Positions 45,257-55,361 are shown, counted from the stretch's first letter. The stretch is DNA of 64,000 bases from Lachnospiraceae bacterium (GCA_017480195.1 JAFVBE010000035.1:1-64000), one strand, 5' to 3'. A program made the numbers and translations. Notes: generated from the letters alone by a model not told the origin.

Positions 45257-47851
45257 TTAGTTTTCTTTCTTCTTCATATATCCAACCATTGCTAATCCTG
45301 CCAATGACATCAACATAATCACGAATGCAAACATCGTATTATGAGTATCTCCTGTCTTAGGAGACGAATCATTTGTAGATGTAACTACTGTAGTTGTATT
45401 AGGCGTTGTAGATGGAGTAGCCTCAGTCGTTGTAGTCGTCGTAGTTGTTGTAGTTGGAGTATCTTCTGATGTAACAACTATTGTCTGCGTTGTTTTCTCA
45501 TTTTCCTTTACCGTAACTGTAGTCTTCTGACCTGTTGTAACGGTGTATCCCTCAGGAACCTTTGTAACCTCAACTGTATAATCTCCTGTAGGAGTATTCT
45601 CAATGGTTATTGTTCCATTCTGGTCTGTGGTATGATTACTGTCATTACCACTTGGGTCTGTAACCTTTACATCAGCATTTGGTACCGGATCATTTGTTAC
45701 CTCATCACGCACTGTAATCTCGAGAGTACCTGTGTTTGCAGTATTAATCTTTGCAACATGCTCAGCTATCTCAAGCTTTTTAACTGTTACTGTAGTTGTC
45801 TCACCAACTGTAACCTTCTTACCCTCAGGAACCTTAGTAACAACTATCTGATAATCACCTGTATCGGTTGGGTTAATTATTATCTCACCTTTTGCATCTG
45901 TTGTATATTCCTTAGAGTTACCATTCTTGTCTGTTATTTTAACTACTGCATCCTTAACAGGTTCACCTGTATCTTCTTCAAGAACAGTTACCTTAAGTCC
46001 TCCTGTCGGAGTAATCTCAGCTACATGCTCTGCTGTCTTATTATTCTCAACAGTCTTAGTAGCTTCCTCTCCTGTAGTAACTCTGTAGCCCTCAGGAACC
46101 TCGGTAACTACAATCTTATAATCTCCTGATGGAGTATTATTAACCTCAATTTTTCCATTGCTATCCGTCGTATATGTTGTCTTTGTACCATCCGGAGCAG
46201 TAACATCAACCTTTGCATTCGGTACGAGGTCACCTGTATCCTTATCTACAACTGTAATTTCAAGATTTCCTAAATCTGCAAGGTTATATATTCCTCCTAA
46301 TGTCCACTCTACACCGGACATAACACCAGGGGCTCTATAGTTAGCCGGTTTATTATTTGCCTTATCCTCAGCCGTAATATATTTCCATGTAGTAATCGTA
46401 AAAACAAATGAAGATGTATCACCGTTAGTAACCTTATCAACATGCAACAATATATCCAATTCTCCATCTGAATTGGTAATGCCATTCTTTACCTTTCCCG
46501 GTTCAGCTTCTTTGATTATATAGTAATAATCGCCTTCCTCAGAGAAAGTAAGTGTGCTAAATGTAATATTACTTACTGCATCATTTGATACAGTTTCAAT
46601 CAAATTTGCACTATTAATATCAAAATTAGCATCTGCCTCATAAAACTGGAACTGATATTCACCAGCAACGGCTTTAATATTTTTATCTTCTTCAACACTA
46701 TTAACACTATCTCTAACATCATAAGAATGTGTGAATGCTTTTCTTGCCGCAAAATTCATAGAGCGGCTGGTTCCAGAATCGTCTGTACTTACAGTAGTAT
46801 TACGCCCCTGATAGATAAAATGCCACTCTCCTGTGGTTGCAAATGTTCCACCAGTAGCAACCCATCCACCGCTTGAACCACCGGTTACAAACGCATCATT
46901 CCTTGGAACTATAAAACATCCCAATGTAGTATCCAAATCTACCTTTGTGGAATTAGGCATGTTAAATATTATTTTTTGGCAAATCTCTGCATCCTTCTCT
47001 ATCATTTCAGGTGTAACATTACCATTCGCATTAACTCTATGATCTGTTACCAATACCTCATTATTCTTATCAATAACCTCAACTGTATACTGATTAATAC
47101 TTAACTTATCCCCATTATTAGTCGCAGGCAGATTGAATACAACAACTGTACTTGAATATTTCTTAATCCTAAGACCATTTGACGCTTTGATTGCATTAGC
47201 AATCTGGTCTCCTGTTTCAACATTTATGTATACGACAGATTCTTTAAATTTCTCATTACTAAGGTCTAAAGTGATATTCCCGTTTCCTGTTATGCTATAT
47301 CCATCTGTCGTTGAGCGTCCGGCAAGATAAGCTGATTCATCTTGAACATGCTCAATTATAGAATCGATATTTGCGTCTATAGCACTCTTTTCTGCAACAT
47401 TTGTAACAACAGTAGGTTTGTTCTCATCTGATGCACCCATTATTACAATATTATCGGCTATCTCCTGCGTAGTTTCAACATTTAAAATCATTCCGTCTAC
47501 AGCTACTTTACCAAATCTAACACCATTACCTGTTGTGGCTCCGATTATAAAATGCACAGGCAATCCACCAGCCATATCAATATCATTATTATCGGCACTA
47601 TTATTAAACATTTTTGTAGCATAGGTTGTTTCCATATGGTGTTTTTGGTTAAGAGTTGCAGCTGTTAATCCAAAATCTGTGGCTCGTCCGAGCACAGTTC
47701 TGAAATTAACCTGACTTGCCGAATCCAAAGCTGCTGCCTTCACCGCATCCGTGCCTCTGTCAGCTCCTCCCACACTTAGCATTCCGACAGCCATAAGCGC
47801 CGTCATACCAACAGATAAGAGCTTGTTTAAAATCCTTTTTGACTTTCTCAT
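45257..47851 (-). CDS. Sortase-anchored surface protein with pilin-type isopeptide domains
   Basis: This is an 864-aa secreted wall protein. The N-terminal signal is MRKSKRILNKLLSVGMTALM. A roughly 350-residue unknown adhesive region is followed by a Spy0128/FctA-like pilin domain (about 380-510, GEYQFQFYEAD...FSEEGDYYYIIKE). Then come three tandem CnaB-type repeats of about 90 residues (starting near 530, 620 and 710, each LEITV/LKVTV...GxY.I/VVTxVPEGY/K), a Thr-rich stalk, and a C-terminal SPKTG sortase motif, membrane helix and KKKEN tail. The ATG at 47851 is preferred over 47869, which belongs to the ribosome site GAGGGGG. No sortase gene is adjacent. The role is presumably adhesion or pilus shaft. 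Confidence 0.85.
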   Translation of the reverse strand: MRKSKRILNKLLSVGMTALMAVGMLSVGGADRGTDAVKAAALDSASQVNFRTVLGRATDFGLTAATLNQKHHMETTYATKMFNNSADNNDIDMAGGLPVHFIIGATTGNGVRFGKVAVDGMILNVETTQEIADNIVIMGASDENKPTVVTNVAEKSAIDANIDSIIEHVQDESAYLAGRSTTDGYSITGNGNITLDLSNEKFKESVVYINVETGDQIANAIKASNGLRIKKYSSTVVVFNLPATNNGDKLSINQYTVEVIDKNNEVLVTDHRVNANGNVTPEMIEKDAEICQKIIFNMPNSTKVDLDTTLGCFIVPRNDAFVTGGSSGGWVATGGTFATTGEWHFIYQGRNTTVSTDDSGTSRSMNFAARKAFTHSYDVRDSVNSVEEDKNIKAVAGEYQFQFYEADANFDINSANLIETVSNDAVSNITFSTLTFSEEGDYYYIIKEAEPGKVKNGITNSDGELDILLHVDKVTNGDTSSFVFTITTWKYITAEDKANNKPANYRAPGVMSGVEWTLGGIYNLADLGNLEITVVDKDTGDLVPNAKVDVTAPDGTKTTYTTDSNGKIEVNNTPSGDYKIVVTEVPEGYRVTTGEEATKTVENNKTAEHVAEITPTGGLKVTVLEEDTGEPVKDAVVKITDKNGNSKEYTTDAKGEIIINPTDTGDYQIVVTKVPEGKKVTVGETTTVTVKKLEIAEHVAKINTANTGTLEITVRDEVTNDPVPNADVKVTDPSGNDSNHTTDQNGTITIENTPTGDYTVEVTKVPEGYTVTTGQKTTVTVKENEKTTQTIVVTSEDTPTTTTTTTTTTEATPSTTPNTTTVVTSTNDSSPKTGDTHNTMFAFVIMLMSLAGLAMVGYMKKKEN

Positions 47852-47923
47852 AATTATCTGCCCCCTCATTAAATTATTTTGCTAAACCACATAAGTGATT
47901 TACATAATAACAGATATGATAAC

Positions 47924-47967
47924 AATAACACAGATACTACAATATTACAATAGATATCTGTGTTATT
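47924..47967. repeat. Inverted repeat upstream of surface-protein gene
   Basis: Perfect 13-base arms aataacacagata (47924-47936) and tatctgtgttatt (47955-47967). A third aacagata copy lies at 47909-47916. It lies between the purine permease stop and the surface-protein promoter area. It has no U-run, so it may be an operator cluster rather than a terminator. Confidence 0.55.
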
Positions 47968-48027
47968 ACCAGTTTTTTCATCAAATTTCACAAAACAATT
48001 TGTATAAAAAATACTATTAAGTTTTTT

Positions 48028-49590
48028 CTACATAGTTACGAATATGAACTTGCATACAAAGAGTGCTGCAATAATAGTTACAACCCAATCCTTCTTAGTA
48101 AACTTGCCACTGAATAAGGTTATAATTACATAAGCGATTGCACCGATACCGATACCGTTGGAGATTGAATAGGTAAGCGGCATCATGATAAGTGCGAGGA
48201 ATGCAGGTACTGCTGAACGCATATCGTCCATATCAACATTTGCGAAGTTCTTAGCCATAAGAACGCCTACAAATACCAGAGCAGGAGCTGTAGCACAGCT
48301 TGGAATTATACTTGCCAGAGGACTAAGGAATAAGCAGACTACGAAGCAAAGTGCAGTAACCACACTTGCCAGACCTGTTCTGCCGCCTGCACCTACACCT
48401 GAGGCTGACTCAACGAAGGTTGTACATGTTGAAGTACCAAGTAATGAACCTGCTACCGTACCGATAGAGTCACACATCATTGACTGATTTAGGTTAATCG
48501 GGTCGCCGTTTTCATCAAGCATATTTGCAGATGCTGCTGTACCATAGATTGTACCGACCGTATCAAACATATCTACCAGACAGAATGCAATTATGAGAAC
48601 TATAGCAGCAAATACGCCACCGATAAATTCTCCTGTAAATGCAGCATTCCAAGCATCACCATTGAACACTCCGAATAATCCTATATCTGAGAAGTCCTTG
48701 AATGACTGCTTTATCTGTCCCACATCAAATGAAGGAAGCTCCCACATCATTATATAATAAAGAATCGTTGAAGCAAAAATACCGATTATAACATTAGCTT
48801 TAACGCCCATCTTGGCAAGCACAGCAATTATAAATATACCGATAAATGCAACAAGTACAGGTACTATCTGGTGCCATACATCTAACTTTGTTATTATATG
48901 TCCGAAAGCGTCCTCAGTTCCTATCTGATTGATTCTTCCATGTATATCAAAGAACTGAACGAAGGTATACTGGTTGCTCTCTACTATACCTGCATTCTTG
49001 AAACCAATCATCGCTATGAAAAGCCCTATACCTGCCGGTATTGATTTTTTAAGACACTCAGGAAGTGCAGTTGCTACATATTTTCTTAATCCGGTTATAG
49101 AAAGTATAAGGAATATGACGCCTGACAGGAATATAACTACAAGTCCTGCCTGATATCCTGTAACAATATTCTCCCCACCGAAGAATGCACCTGAAATAAA
49201 TGTAGTACAGAAGAATGAATTTAGTCCCATGCCACACGCCTGAGCAAATGGCATCTTAGCATAAAGTGCCATAAGCAGGGTTCCTATTATAGCCACCAAT
49301 ATGGATGCGATATAAACTGAATTCCATATCTTACCCATAGTAGCCGAATCTGCTCCTAATGCCACAAGCCATCCATTTGCACCCTCTGCAGCAACCTGAT
49401 TAGGATTTACAAATACGATATAAGCCATTGCAAAGAATGTAGTAAGTCCTGCAAATATCTCAGTTCGTATTGTAGAACCTCTTTCCTCAATTTCAAAGAA
49501 GCTCTTACTGCCTGTAGAAGTTTTTGACTTCTCGGTAGTTTTCTTTTCTTTTTTTACAGCTTCTTCTTTAGTCTTTTTTTCCTTTTCCAC
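48028..49590 (-). CDS. NCS2-family purine permease (AzgA/PbuG-like)
   Basis: This proton-coupled nucleobase importer has 520 aa and about 12 to 14 helices. Diagnostic AzgA-branch segments are FAGLTTFFAMAYIVFVNPN, ACGMGLNSFF, SIPAGIGLFIAMIGFKNAG and the GTSTCTTFVESASGVGAGGRTG motif that lines the substrate site. The N-terminus has an unusual Lys/Glu-rich extension of about 30 residues. The start is GTG seven bases after AGGAGG. Substrates are probably adenine, guanine or hypoxanthine. It would supply salvage purines alongside purMND. Confidence 0.88.
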   Translation of the reverse strand: MEKEKKTKEEAVKKEKKTTEKSKTSTGSKSFFEIEERGSTIRTEIFAGLTTFFAMAYIVFVNPNQVAAEGANGWLVALGADSATMGKIWNSVYIASILVAIIGTLLMALYAKMPFAQACGMGLNSFFCTTFISGAFFGGENIVTGYQAGLVVIFLSGVIFLILSITGLRKYVATALPECLKKSIPAGIGLFIAMIGFKNAGIVESNQYTFVQFFDIHGRINQIGTEDAFGHIITKLDVWHQIVPVLVAFIGIFIIAVLAKMGVKANVIIGIFASTILYYIMMWELPSFDVGQIKQSFKDFSDIGLFGVFNGDAWNAAFTGEFIGGVFAAIVLIIAFCLVDMFDTVGTIYGTAASANMLDENGDPINLNQSMMCDSIGTVAGSLLGTSTCTTFVESASGVGAGGRTGLASVVTALCFVVCLFLSPLASIIPSCATAPALVFVGVLMAKNFANVDMDDMRSAVPAFLALIMMPLTYSISNGIGIGAIAYVIITLFSGKFTKKDWVVTIIAALFVCKFIFVTM

Positions 49591-49618
49591 TTTTCGTCCT
49601 CCTTTTTTTAATTTATTT

Positions 49619-49641
49619 TAATTTGAACTTCGTTCAAATTA
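49619..49641. repeat. Perfect hairpin between ppk1 and the purine permease
   Basis: Ten-base arms taatttgaac and gttcaaatta around a 3-base loop. It lies 14 bp after the ppk1 stop and 28 bp before the permease ribosome-site region. No U-run follows on the minus strand. It is too small and lacks the conserved loops of a purine riboswitch. Confidence 0.55.
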
Positions 49642-49654
49642 GTTTAGTGCCTAC

Positions 49655-51775
49655 CTAATCTGACTTTGTCCTCGGTATAAAGGTCCGTGACTCGACCTGC
49701 TTCTTGCTCTCCTTGTTGGCATTTACTGCCTGCTTGCAAAAATAAACCTGTGCCTCAAGCTTATCTCTGCCCCTTAAATCCTGCTTCTCATAGGTTCCGT
49801 CAGGCTGCATGATATGTGCCTTTAATGTATCAGCAAGCTGAATGTTTAAGATTTCTATTACTCTCTGCTTCAAATCCTCATCCTCTACAGGGAAGGTAAT
49901 CTCGACTCTCTTGTCAAGATTTCTCGGCATCCAATCGGCACTGCCCATATACACATCCTCAAAGCCTCCATTGTAGAAGTAGAATATCCTTGAATGTTCA
50001 AGGAAGTTACCTACGATAGACCTTACGGTTATATTCTCACTAAGGTCAGGAATTCCAGCCTTAAGACAGCATATGCCTCTTACAATTAAATCTATCTGTA
50101 CGCCCGCACAGGAAGCCTCGTATAATTTCTTAATTATCACAGGGTCACAAAGCGCATTCATCTTAGCGATTATTCTTGCTCCCCTGCCATGCTTGGCATT
50201 GTCAATCTCTCTGTCTATAAGTCCGACAAACTTCTTCTTAAGCCATATCGGTGCCACCATAAGCTTGTTCCAAGCAGGCGGTTCCGAATAACCTGAGAGC
50301 ATATTGAATACTGCTGCCGCATCCTCTCCTATTGCATCCGATGCAGTAAATATTCCCATATCTGTATATATTTTTGCAGTTATGTCGTTATAATTTCCGG
50401 TTCCAAGATGGACATATCTTTTTATACCATCCTCTTCACGCCTTACCACAAGCGCAATCTTAGAATGTGTTTTAAGTCCTACCAGACCGTATATAACATG
50501 GCAGCCTGCCTTCTCAAGCTTCTTCGCCCATATTATATTATTCTCCTCGTCGAATCTCGCCTTAAGCTCAACCAGTACCGTAACCTGCTTGCCGTTCTCC
50601 GCCGCTTGGGCTAATGCCGCAACTATAGGAGAGTTACCGCTTACACGATACAGTGTCTGCTTTATAGCAAGTACATCAGGGTCAACTGCTGCCTGTCTTA
50701 TGAAATCCACGACAGGAGTAAATTCATAGAACGGATGGAATAAAAGTATATCCTTCCTCCTAATCTGGTCAAATATATTCTCCTCATTATTATAGCCCGG
50801 TACAGGCTGTGGTGTATACTTTTTATATTTCAAATGCTCAAAACCTTCAAAGCCATACACCTTCATAAGGAAAGTAAGGTCAAGCGGTCCATTTATTGAA
50901 TACACATATTCATTGTCCACATTAAGCTGCTTCTTAAGCTCCTTGAGAAGCCTCTTGTCCATATCAGACTCAACCTCAAGCCTTATTACCTCTCCCCAGG
51001 CACGCTTCTTTATCTGCTTCTCTATCTCCTTAAGTAAGTCGGCCGCATCCTCCTCGTCGATGGTAAGGTCGGCATTTCTCATAATTCTATATGGATATGC
51101 ACAGACTATCTCGTAGTTAAGGAAGAGCTTGCCTAAGTTCTTCTCTATAATCTCCTCAAGCAGTATTATCTCGCGTGACTCACCTTCCTTCGGAAGCTCT
51201 ATAACTCGCGGAAGTACTGAAGGCACCTGAACTGTCGCTATATCCACTACATCCTTTTTCTTGTCGCGGATAAGCGCACCGATGTTAAGGGTTTTATTCC
51301 TGATAAGCGGAAATGGTCTGGATGAATCCACTGCCATAGGAGTAAGTACGGGATATATCTCCTTCTCAAAATACTTATCCACGAATTTGCTCTGCTTCTC
51401 AGACAAATCCTCGTAATGTCTTAAAAGCTTCAAGCCCTCTGACTCAAGCGCCGGTATCAGTGAGCGGTTAAGTGTCACATATTGTGACTGCATCATACTC
51501 TTGGTCTCAGGTATTATCTTCTCTATCTGTGCCTTCGGACTAAGACCTGCGATGTCCTTCTTCTTGATATCCGCCTCAATAAGGTCTATAAGCGAGGCAA
51601 CTCTTATCATGAAAAATTCATCCAGATTTGAAGCCGTGATGCTTAAGAATTTAAGTCTTTCAAATAATGGTATAGTCTTATCCTTTGCCTCATTCAATAT
51701 ACGATAGTTAAATAACAGCCATGATAATTCTCTGTTATAAAAATTCTCCGGTTTATCCAAGCTCTTCTTATCCAT
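49655..51775 (-). CDS. ppk1: Polyphosphate kinase
   Basis: PPK1 reversibly polymerises ATP gamma-phosphate into polyphosphate. The 706-aa protein has the usual N-terminal helical domain (FYNRELSWLLFNYRIL), head domain and two phospholipase-D-like C-terminal domains. The autophosphorylated His is in GLKTHSKIALVVRRE and the second conserved His in NFLEHSRIFYF. Its ATG overlaps the TAA stop of the ppx gene by one base, so synthesis and degradation enzymes are translated together. Confidence 0.97.
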   Translation of the reverse strand: MDKKSLDKPENFYNRELSWLLFNYRILNEAKDKTIPLFERLKFLSITASNLDEFFMIRVASLIDLIEADIKKKDIAGLSPKAQIEKIIPETKSMMQSQYVTLNRSLIPALESEGLKLLRHYEDLSEKQSKFVDKYFEKEIYPVLTPMAVDSSRPFPLIRNKTLNIGALIRDKKKDVVDIATVQVPSVLPRVIELPKEGESREIILLEEIIEKNLGKLFLNYEIVCAYPYRIMRNADLTIDEEDAADLLKEIEKQIKKRAWGEVIRLEVESDMDKRLLKELKKQLNVDNEYVYSINGPLDLTFLMKVYGFEGFEHLKYKKYTPQPVPGYNNEENIFDQIRRKDILLFHPFYEFTPVVDFIRQAAVDPDVLAIKQTLYRVSGNSPIVAALAQAAENGKQVTVLVELKARFDEENNIIWAKKLEKAGCHVIYGLVGLKTHSKIALVVRREEDGIKRYVHLGTGNYNDITAKIYTDMGIFTASDAIGEDAAAVFNMLSGYSEPPAWNKLMVAPIWLKKKFVGLIDREIDNAKHGRGARIIAKMNALCDPVIIKKLYEASCAGVQIDLIVRGICCLKAGIPDLSENITVRSIVGNFLEHSRIFYFYNGGFEDVYMGSADWMPRNLDKRVEITFPVEDEDLKQRVIEILNIQLADTLKAHIMQPDGTYEKQDLRGRDKLEAQVYFCKQAVNANKESKKQVESRTFIPRTKSD

Positions 51776-53313
51776 TATTTCACGCTCCTTTTCAATCTTA
51801 AAATAGGTCTTATGCCATATACCTGCTCGAAGAAATCTGCTCTTGCCTCGAAAAGTCCTGCTTCAAGTGATATGTCGTCATAGGTAAGTGCGGATATTAT
51901 CAGGTTATCATCCTTTATTGTTATACTGACATCCTCTATCTTCTGCAGGTGGCTCTTGTCTAATATATTTGCGATTCTAAGTATAGCAACCAGCTTCGCG
52001 ATAACCATATAGTCACAGTCCCCAAGCTCTGCAAGTATTTTTTCCTTCGCCGGCAGATAGTGTATATTATACTTTACTATATTTGCGACCTCCATACGCT
52101 CGGTATGTGACAGTCCTATAATCTCCGTATTTGCTATAATATGATAGGAGCTCATCGCACCATTATGCATGCTTATGAAGTTACCGCAGTCATGGAGTAT
52201 CGCCGCTATCTTAAGCAGAAGTCTTTCCTGCTTATCCATACCATATGGCTTTCTGACACTGTCGAATATCTTAAGAGCAAGCTCCGATACAGCCTCAAGA
52301 TGTCTCTGGTTACATTTATATCTCTTGCTTAAGTTATACGCAGAAGCAACAATGTCCTCCGTGAAATCATGCGAGAATACAACTCTGCTTCCCTCGTCCA
52401 TATATGATGCGACTATACCCTCACAGAAGGTAACATTCGGTACATATATCGACTCTGCCTTGCAATTGTTAAGCAGAGATTTATATATAAGTACATTCGG
52501 AAGTATAAGCGTCGCCCTCTCGAAAGGTATTCCGTATTTCTCAGACAGCTCAAGAGGCGACAGCTTCGTAGCTCTGTTATATATCTTATCAAACTGATCG
52601 TTGCTTATCCTCTCAGTCAAGTCTATCTCCGGTACAATCTTACCGAAGGATTTCACGATTTCTCCGACTGCAACTATGTTCTTTATCTCTTTATCATTCA
52701 GATATATATTTCTGAAGGTTCCTATATCATTGTCTACGAATTCCGCTATAACCTGATCGAGCCTGCCGGATTTGTTACCGATTATCGACAGGTAGTCTCG
52801 GATACGCACCGCACCTATAGGCATATTCTCGGATACTATCAGATTATTCTTATCGAACAGTGATATCTGTATGCTTCCGGCACCTACATCTATTAATGCC
52901 GTATTCTTACTTGCTATCTGGCTGAAATTCTCGGATTTGGCAATTAGGCCCTTGAATATTATGTATCTTTGCTCAGAATTACTAAGTATCTTTACATCAA
53001 TGTTGGTCGTTCTTTTAATCGTTTCAAGAATTATCTCAGAGTTTTTCGCTTCACGAACTGCAGATGTCGCATAGGCTCTGTATTCCGTTATCTGATATTC
53101 CTTCATCTTCTTCTTAAAATCGCCAAGCACCTCGCAGACCTGCTTTATAGATGAAGTGCTAAGGGCTCCATTGCTGTAGGTATCCTTACCTAATTCGATA
53201 AAGCGGCTTATGCCATCTATTCTCTTGAATGACTTTCTGCCGTTTATCTCAAATATATTAAGTGATAATTCGCTTGAGCCAACATAGATGGCAGCGAACA
53301 TTTTCAAAGCCAT
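51775..53313 (-). CDS. ppx: Ppx/GppA-family exopolyphosphatase
   Basis: This actin-fold phosphatase hydrolyses polyphosphate or pppGpp. The 512-aa protein has N-terminal phosphate-binding loops (YVGSSELSLNIFEI, AYATSAVREAKNS, LIDVGAGSIQIS) and a C-terminal HD-type domain (about 330-500, with ILHDCGNFISMHNG and SHTERMEVANIV). The first loop has VGSSELSLN where typical Ppx has DxGSNSxR, so its specificity may differ. It is followed directly by ppk1. The ATG follows AAGGAGG. Confidence 0.88.
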   Translation of the reverse strand: MALKMFAAIYVGSSELSLNIFEINGRKSFKRIDGISRFIELGKDTYSNGALSTSSIKQVCEVLGDFKKKMKEYQITEYRAYATSAVREAKNSEIILETIKRTTNIDVKILSNSEQRYIIFKGLIAKSENFSQIASKNTALIDVGAGSIQISLFDKNNLIVSENMPIGAVRIRDYLSIIGNKSGRLDQVIAEFVDNDIGTFRNIYLNDKEIKNIVAVGEIVKSFGKIVPEIDLTERISNDQFDKIYNRATKLSPLELSEKYGIPFERATLILPNVLIYKSLLNNCKAESIYVPNVTFCEGIVASYMDEGSRVVFSHDFTEDIVASAYNLSKRYKCNQRHLEAVSELALKIFDSVRKPYGMDKQERLLLKIAAILHDCGNFISMHNGAMSSYHIIANTEIIGLSHTERMEVANIVKYNIHYLPAKEKILAELGDCDYMVIAKLVAILRIANILDKSHLQKIEDVSITIKDDNLIISALTYDDISLEAGLFEARADFFEQVYGIRPILRLKRSVK

Positions 53314-53344
53314 AGTTTTTTACCTCCTTAAAATTTACTCTATG

Positions 53345-53533
53345 AGGTATATTCGATTATATATAACTATCGCAGGCACGCTCTCGCTAAGATTCGCACG
53401 CAATGGTACTAAGTGTCTTAATCCTGTAAAACCATATTAACTCACTTCGTTCGTTATATGTTTTCCAGTCTTAATCCACTAACTACCAGCGGCTCATATT
53501 ACCTGCTTATAGCCATATATAATCGAATATACC
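53345..53533. repeat. Large imperfect palindromic element (about 190 bp)
   Basis: The outer arms 53345-53370 and 53509-53533 match over about 25 bp (ggtatattcgattatatat and complement). Inward the halves still pair in patches (gcagg/cctgc, atggta/taccag, cttaatcctg/cagtcttaa, cactt/cgttcg centre near 53440). No ORF. It separates ppx from the folate operon. Its build is like the element at 3631-3850 but its sequence differs. Confidence 0.7.
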
Positions 53534-53584
53534 GCTTTACGTTTATAAATAAGCAAAATCAATGCTTTTATAAATGTTCTATTG

Positions 53585-54418
53585 TTATATATTAGTTTCC
53601 TTTTTATCCTTAAGTATGTCAAATAACTCAATAATTCTTTTATTATAACCCGGGTGGTAGGCAAATGGTGCTATCTCACACAATGGTTCCAAGACAAATT
53701 CTCTGTTCGTCATGTCAGCATGAGGAATCTTTAAATTTTCCTCCATTATTATGTCCTTATTGTACAGAAGAATATCTATGTCGAGGGTTCGCGGACCCCA
53801 GTGTATTATTCGTTTTCTTCCGGCGCTCTGCTCTATATCATTTATTACTGATAAAAGCTCTGTAGGAGAATATAAGGTTTCAATCTCAAGACAGGCATTT
53901 AGGAAGTTCTCCTGCTCCACATCCCCATAAGGCTCAGTCTCAATATATGAGGATATTTTATTGACTCTTATGTATTCGTCCTTATTAAGCTGATCTACCG
54001 CATAATCAAGGTAGCCCTCTTTATCCCCCATATTGGAGCCTATGCCAAGATATGCTATGTTCTTGCGTCTTGTTATATCCACACAGACCGTATCAAAGCT
54101 CATATCTATAGGCGCTTCGGGTTTTCCGACTACTATTCTCACACTCTTTATTCTATCATATTTTATAAGAATTGTGTTCGCAATATTTTCCGCTGCCGCC
54201 TCAATAAGATTATATTTCTCCTCAAGCATAACGCCGCTTATAAGCTCACAAACCTGAGCATAATTAACAGTCTTCGTTAAGTCATCGGTCATGCCTGCAT
54301 CTCTTAAATCAAGTTCAAGCTCTGCGGTAATTATAAAGGTCTGTCCCCTTTTTTTCTCTTCGTCATATACACCATGATAGGCGAATATTTCCAAATCCTT
54401 AATTATAATTTTATCCAA
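53585..54418 (-). CDS. folK: Bifunctional dihydroneopterin aldolase / HPPK
   Basis: This fusion catalyses two consecutive folate steps: dihydroneopterin to 6-hydroxymethyl-dihydropterin (FolB) and its pyrophosphorylation (FolK). Residues about 1-117 are FolB (DLEIFAYHGVYDEEKKRGQ with the catalytic region, SVRIVVGKPEAP). Residues about 120-277 are HPPK (YLGIGSNMGDKEGY, ETEPYGDVEQENFLNACLEI, GPRTLDIDILLYN). It is the last gene of the folate cluster. The 277-aa length fits a full fusion. Confidence 0.95.
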   Translation of the reverse strand: MDKIIIKDLEIFAYHGVYDEEKKRGQTFIITAELELDLRDAGMTDDLTKTVNYAQVCELISGVMLEEKYNLIEAAAENIANTILIKYDRIKSVRIVVGKPEAPIDMSFDTVCVDITRRKNIAYLGIGSNMGDKEGYLDYAVDQLNKDEYIRVNKISSYIETEPYGDVEQENFLNACLEIETLYSPTELLSVINDIEQSAGRKRIIHWGPRTLDIDILLYNKDIIMEENLKIPHADMTNREFVLEPLCEIAPFAYHPGYNKRIIELFDILKDKKETNI

Positions 54419-54480
54419 ACCGCTTCTCCCTTATAGCTCATATAATAATATTTTCATTAAGCTGATTTTATCTTCAACTG

Positions 54481-55290
54481 TTATCCTGCTTTAATTATCT
54501 CATATGTCATCTTAAGTGCTCTGTAATTCGCCCTGACATCATGCACACGGAAGAATGAACAGCCCTTAATAAGTCCAAGAACAGAAGTAGCGATAGTCCC
54601 CTCCTCACGCTCAGCCACGGGCAGATTAAGGGTATTGCCAATCATTGACTTCCTTGATGTACCAAGCAGCACAGGATAGCCCATATCAACAATCTTCTCA
54701 AGATTATTCATCACGGCAAGATTATCCTCCGTGGTCTTAGCAAAGCCTATACCGGGATCCAGCATTATCCTGTCCTTAGCTACACCTGCCTTGTCCGCTA
54801 TATCAAGCATTGCCTCTAAATCTGATACTACATCATCCATAAGATTATTGTAATTCTTATTATCACGATTATGCATTATGCAGACTGACACATTATGCTT
54901 TGCCACGGTTTCCGCCATCATGTCATCAGCAGTAAGCCCCCATATATCATTTACAAGGTCTGCACCCGCAAGTATGGCTGCTTCAGCCACCTTATGCTTA
55001 TATGTATCTATCGAAATTGGAATATTGAAATTCTCTCTGATTGCTTCTACAATGAAGCAGGTTCTCTCAATCTCCTCCTGTACGGATATAGTTGTATGTC
55101 CGGGTCTGGTCGACTCCCCTCCTACATCTATTATATCTGCTCCATCATCTATCATCTGCTTCGTATGCATGAGTGCCTTGTCCAAGTCATTATAGTTTCC
55201 ACCATCCGAAAAGGAATCCGGTGTAACATTTAGAATCCCCATAATATATGGTCTTTGTCCGGTTTCAAAATATCTGTTACCAATTATCAT
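54481..55290 (-). CDS. folP: Dihydropteroate synthase
   Basis: FolP condenses p-aminobenzoate with 6-hydroxymethyl-dihydropterin pyrophosphate. It is a 269-aa TIM barrel with IMGILNVTPDSFSDGG, DVGGESTRPG, a pterin-site DLVNDIWG and LLGTSRKSMIG, where sulfonamide contacts lie in the family. The gene follows the HD-domain gene and precedes folBK. The start ATG lies near the end of a short 70-bp gap. Confidence 0.96.
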   Translation of the reverse strand: MIIGNRYFETGQRPYIMGILNVTPDSFSDGGNYNDLDKALMHTKQMIDDGADIIDVGGESTRPGHTTISVQEEIERTCFIVEAIRENFNIPISIDTYKHKVAEAAILAGADLVNDIWGLTADDMMAETVAKHNVSVCIMHNRDNKNYNNLMDDVVSDLEAMLDIADKAGVAKDRIMLDPGIGFAKTTEDNLAVMNNLEKIVDMGYPVLLGTSRKSMIGNTLNLPVAEREEGTIATSVLGLIKGCSFFRVHDVRANYRALKMTYEIIKAG

Positions 55291-55361
55291 ATCTGTCTCC
55301 TATGCGCTTAGTCTAAGTCTATCGTCCGCGCAGTTAAATACCGACTCTATTCTGCTTCCGA

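Noticed and set aside
49600-49654. Purine riboswitch before the NCS2 permease
   Set aside because: Only a simple 10-bp hairpin is present. The conserved loops and three-way junction of the purine riboswitch are absent.
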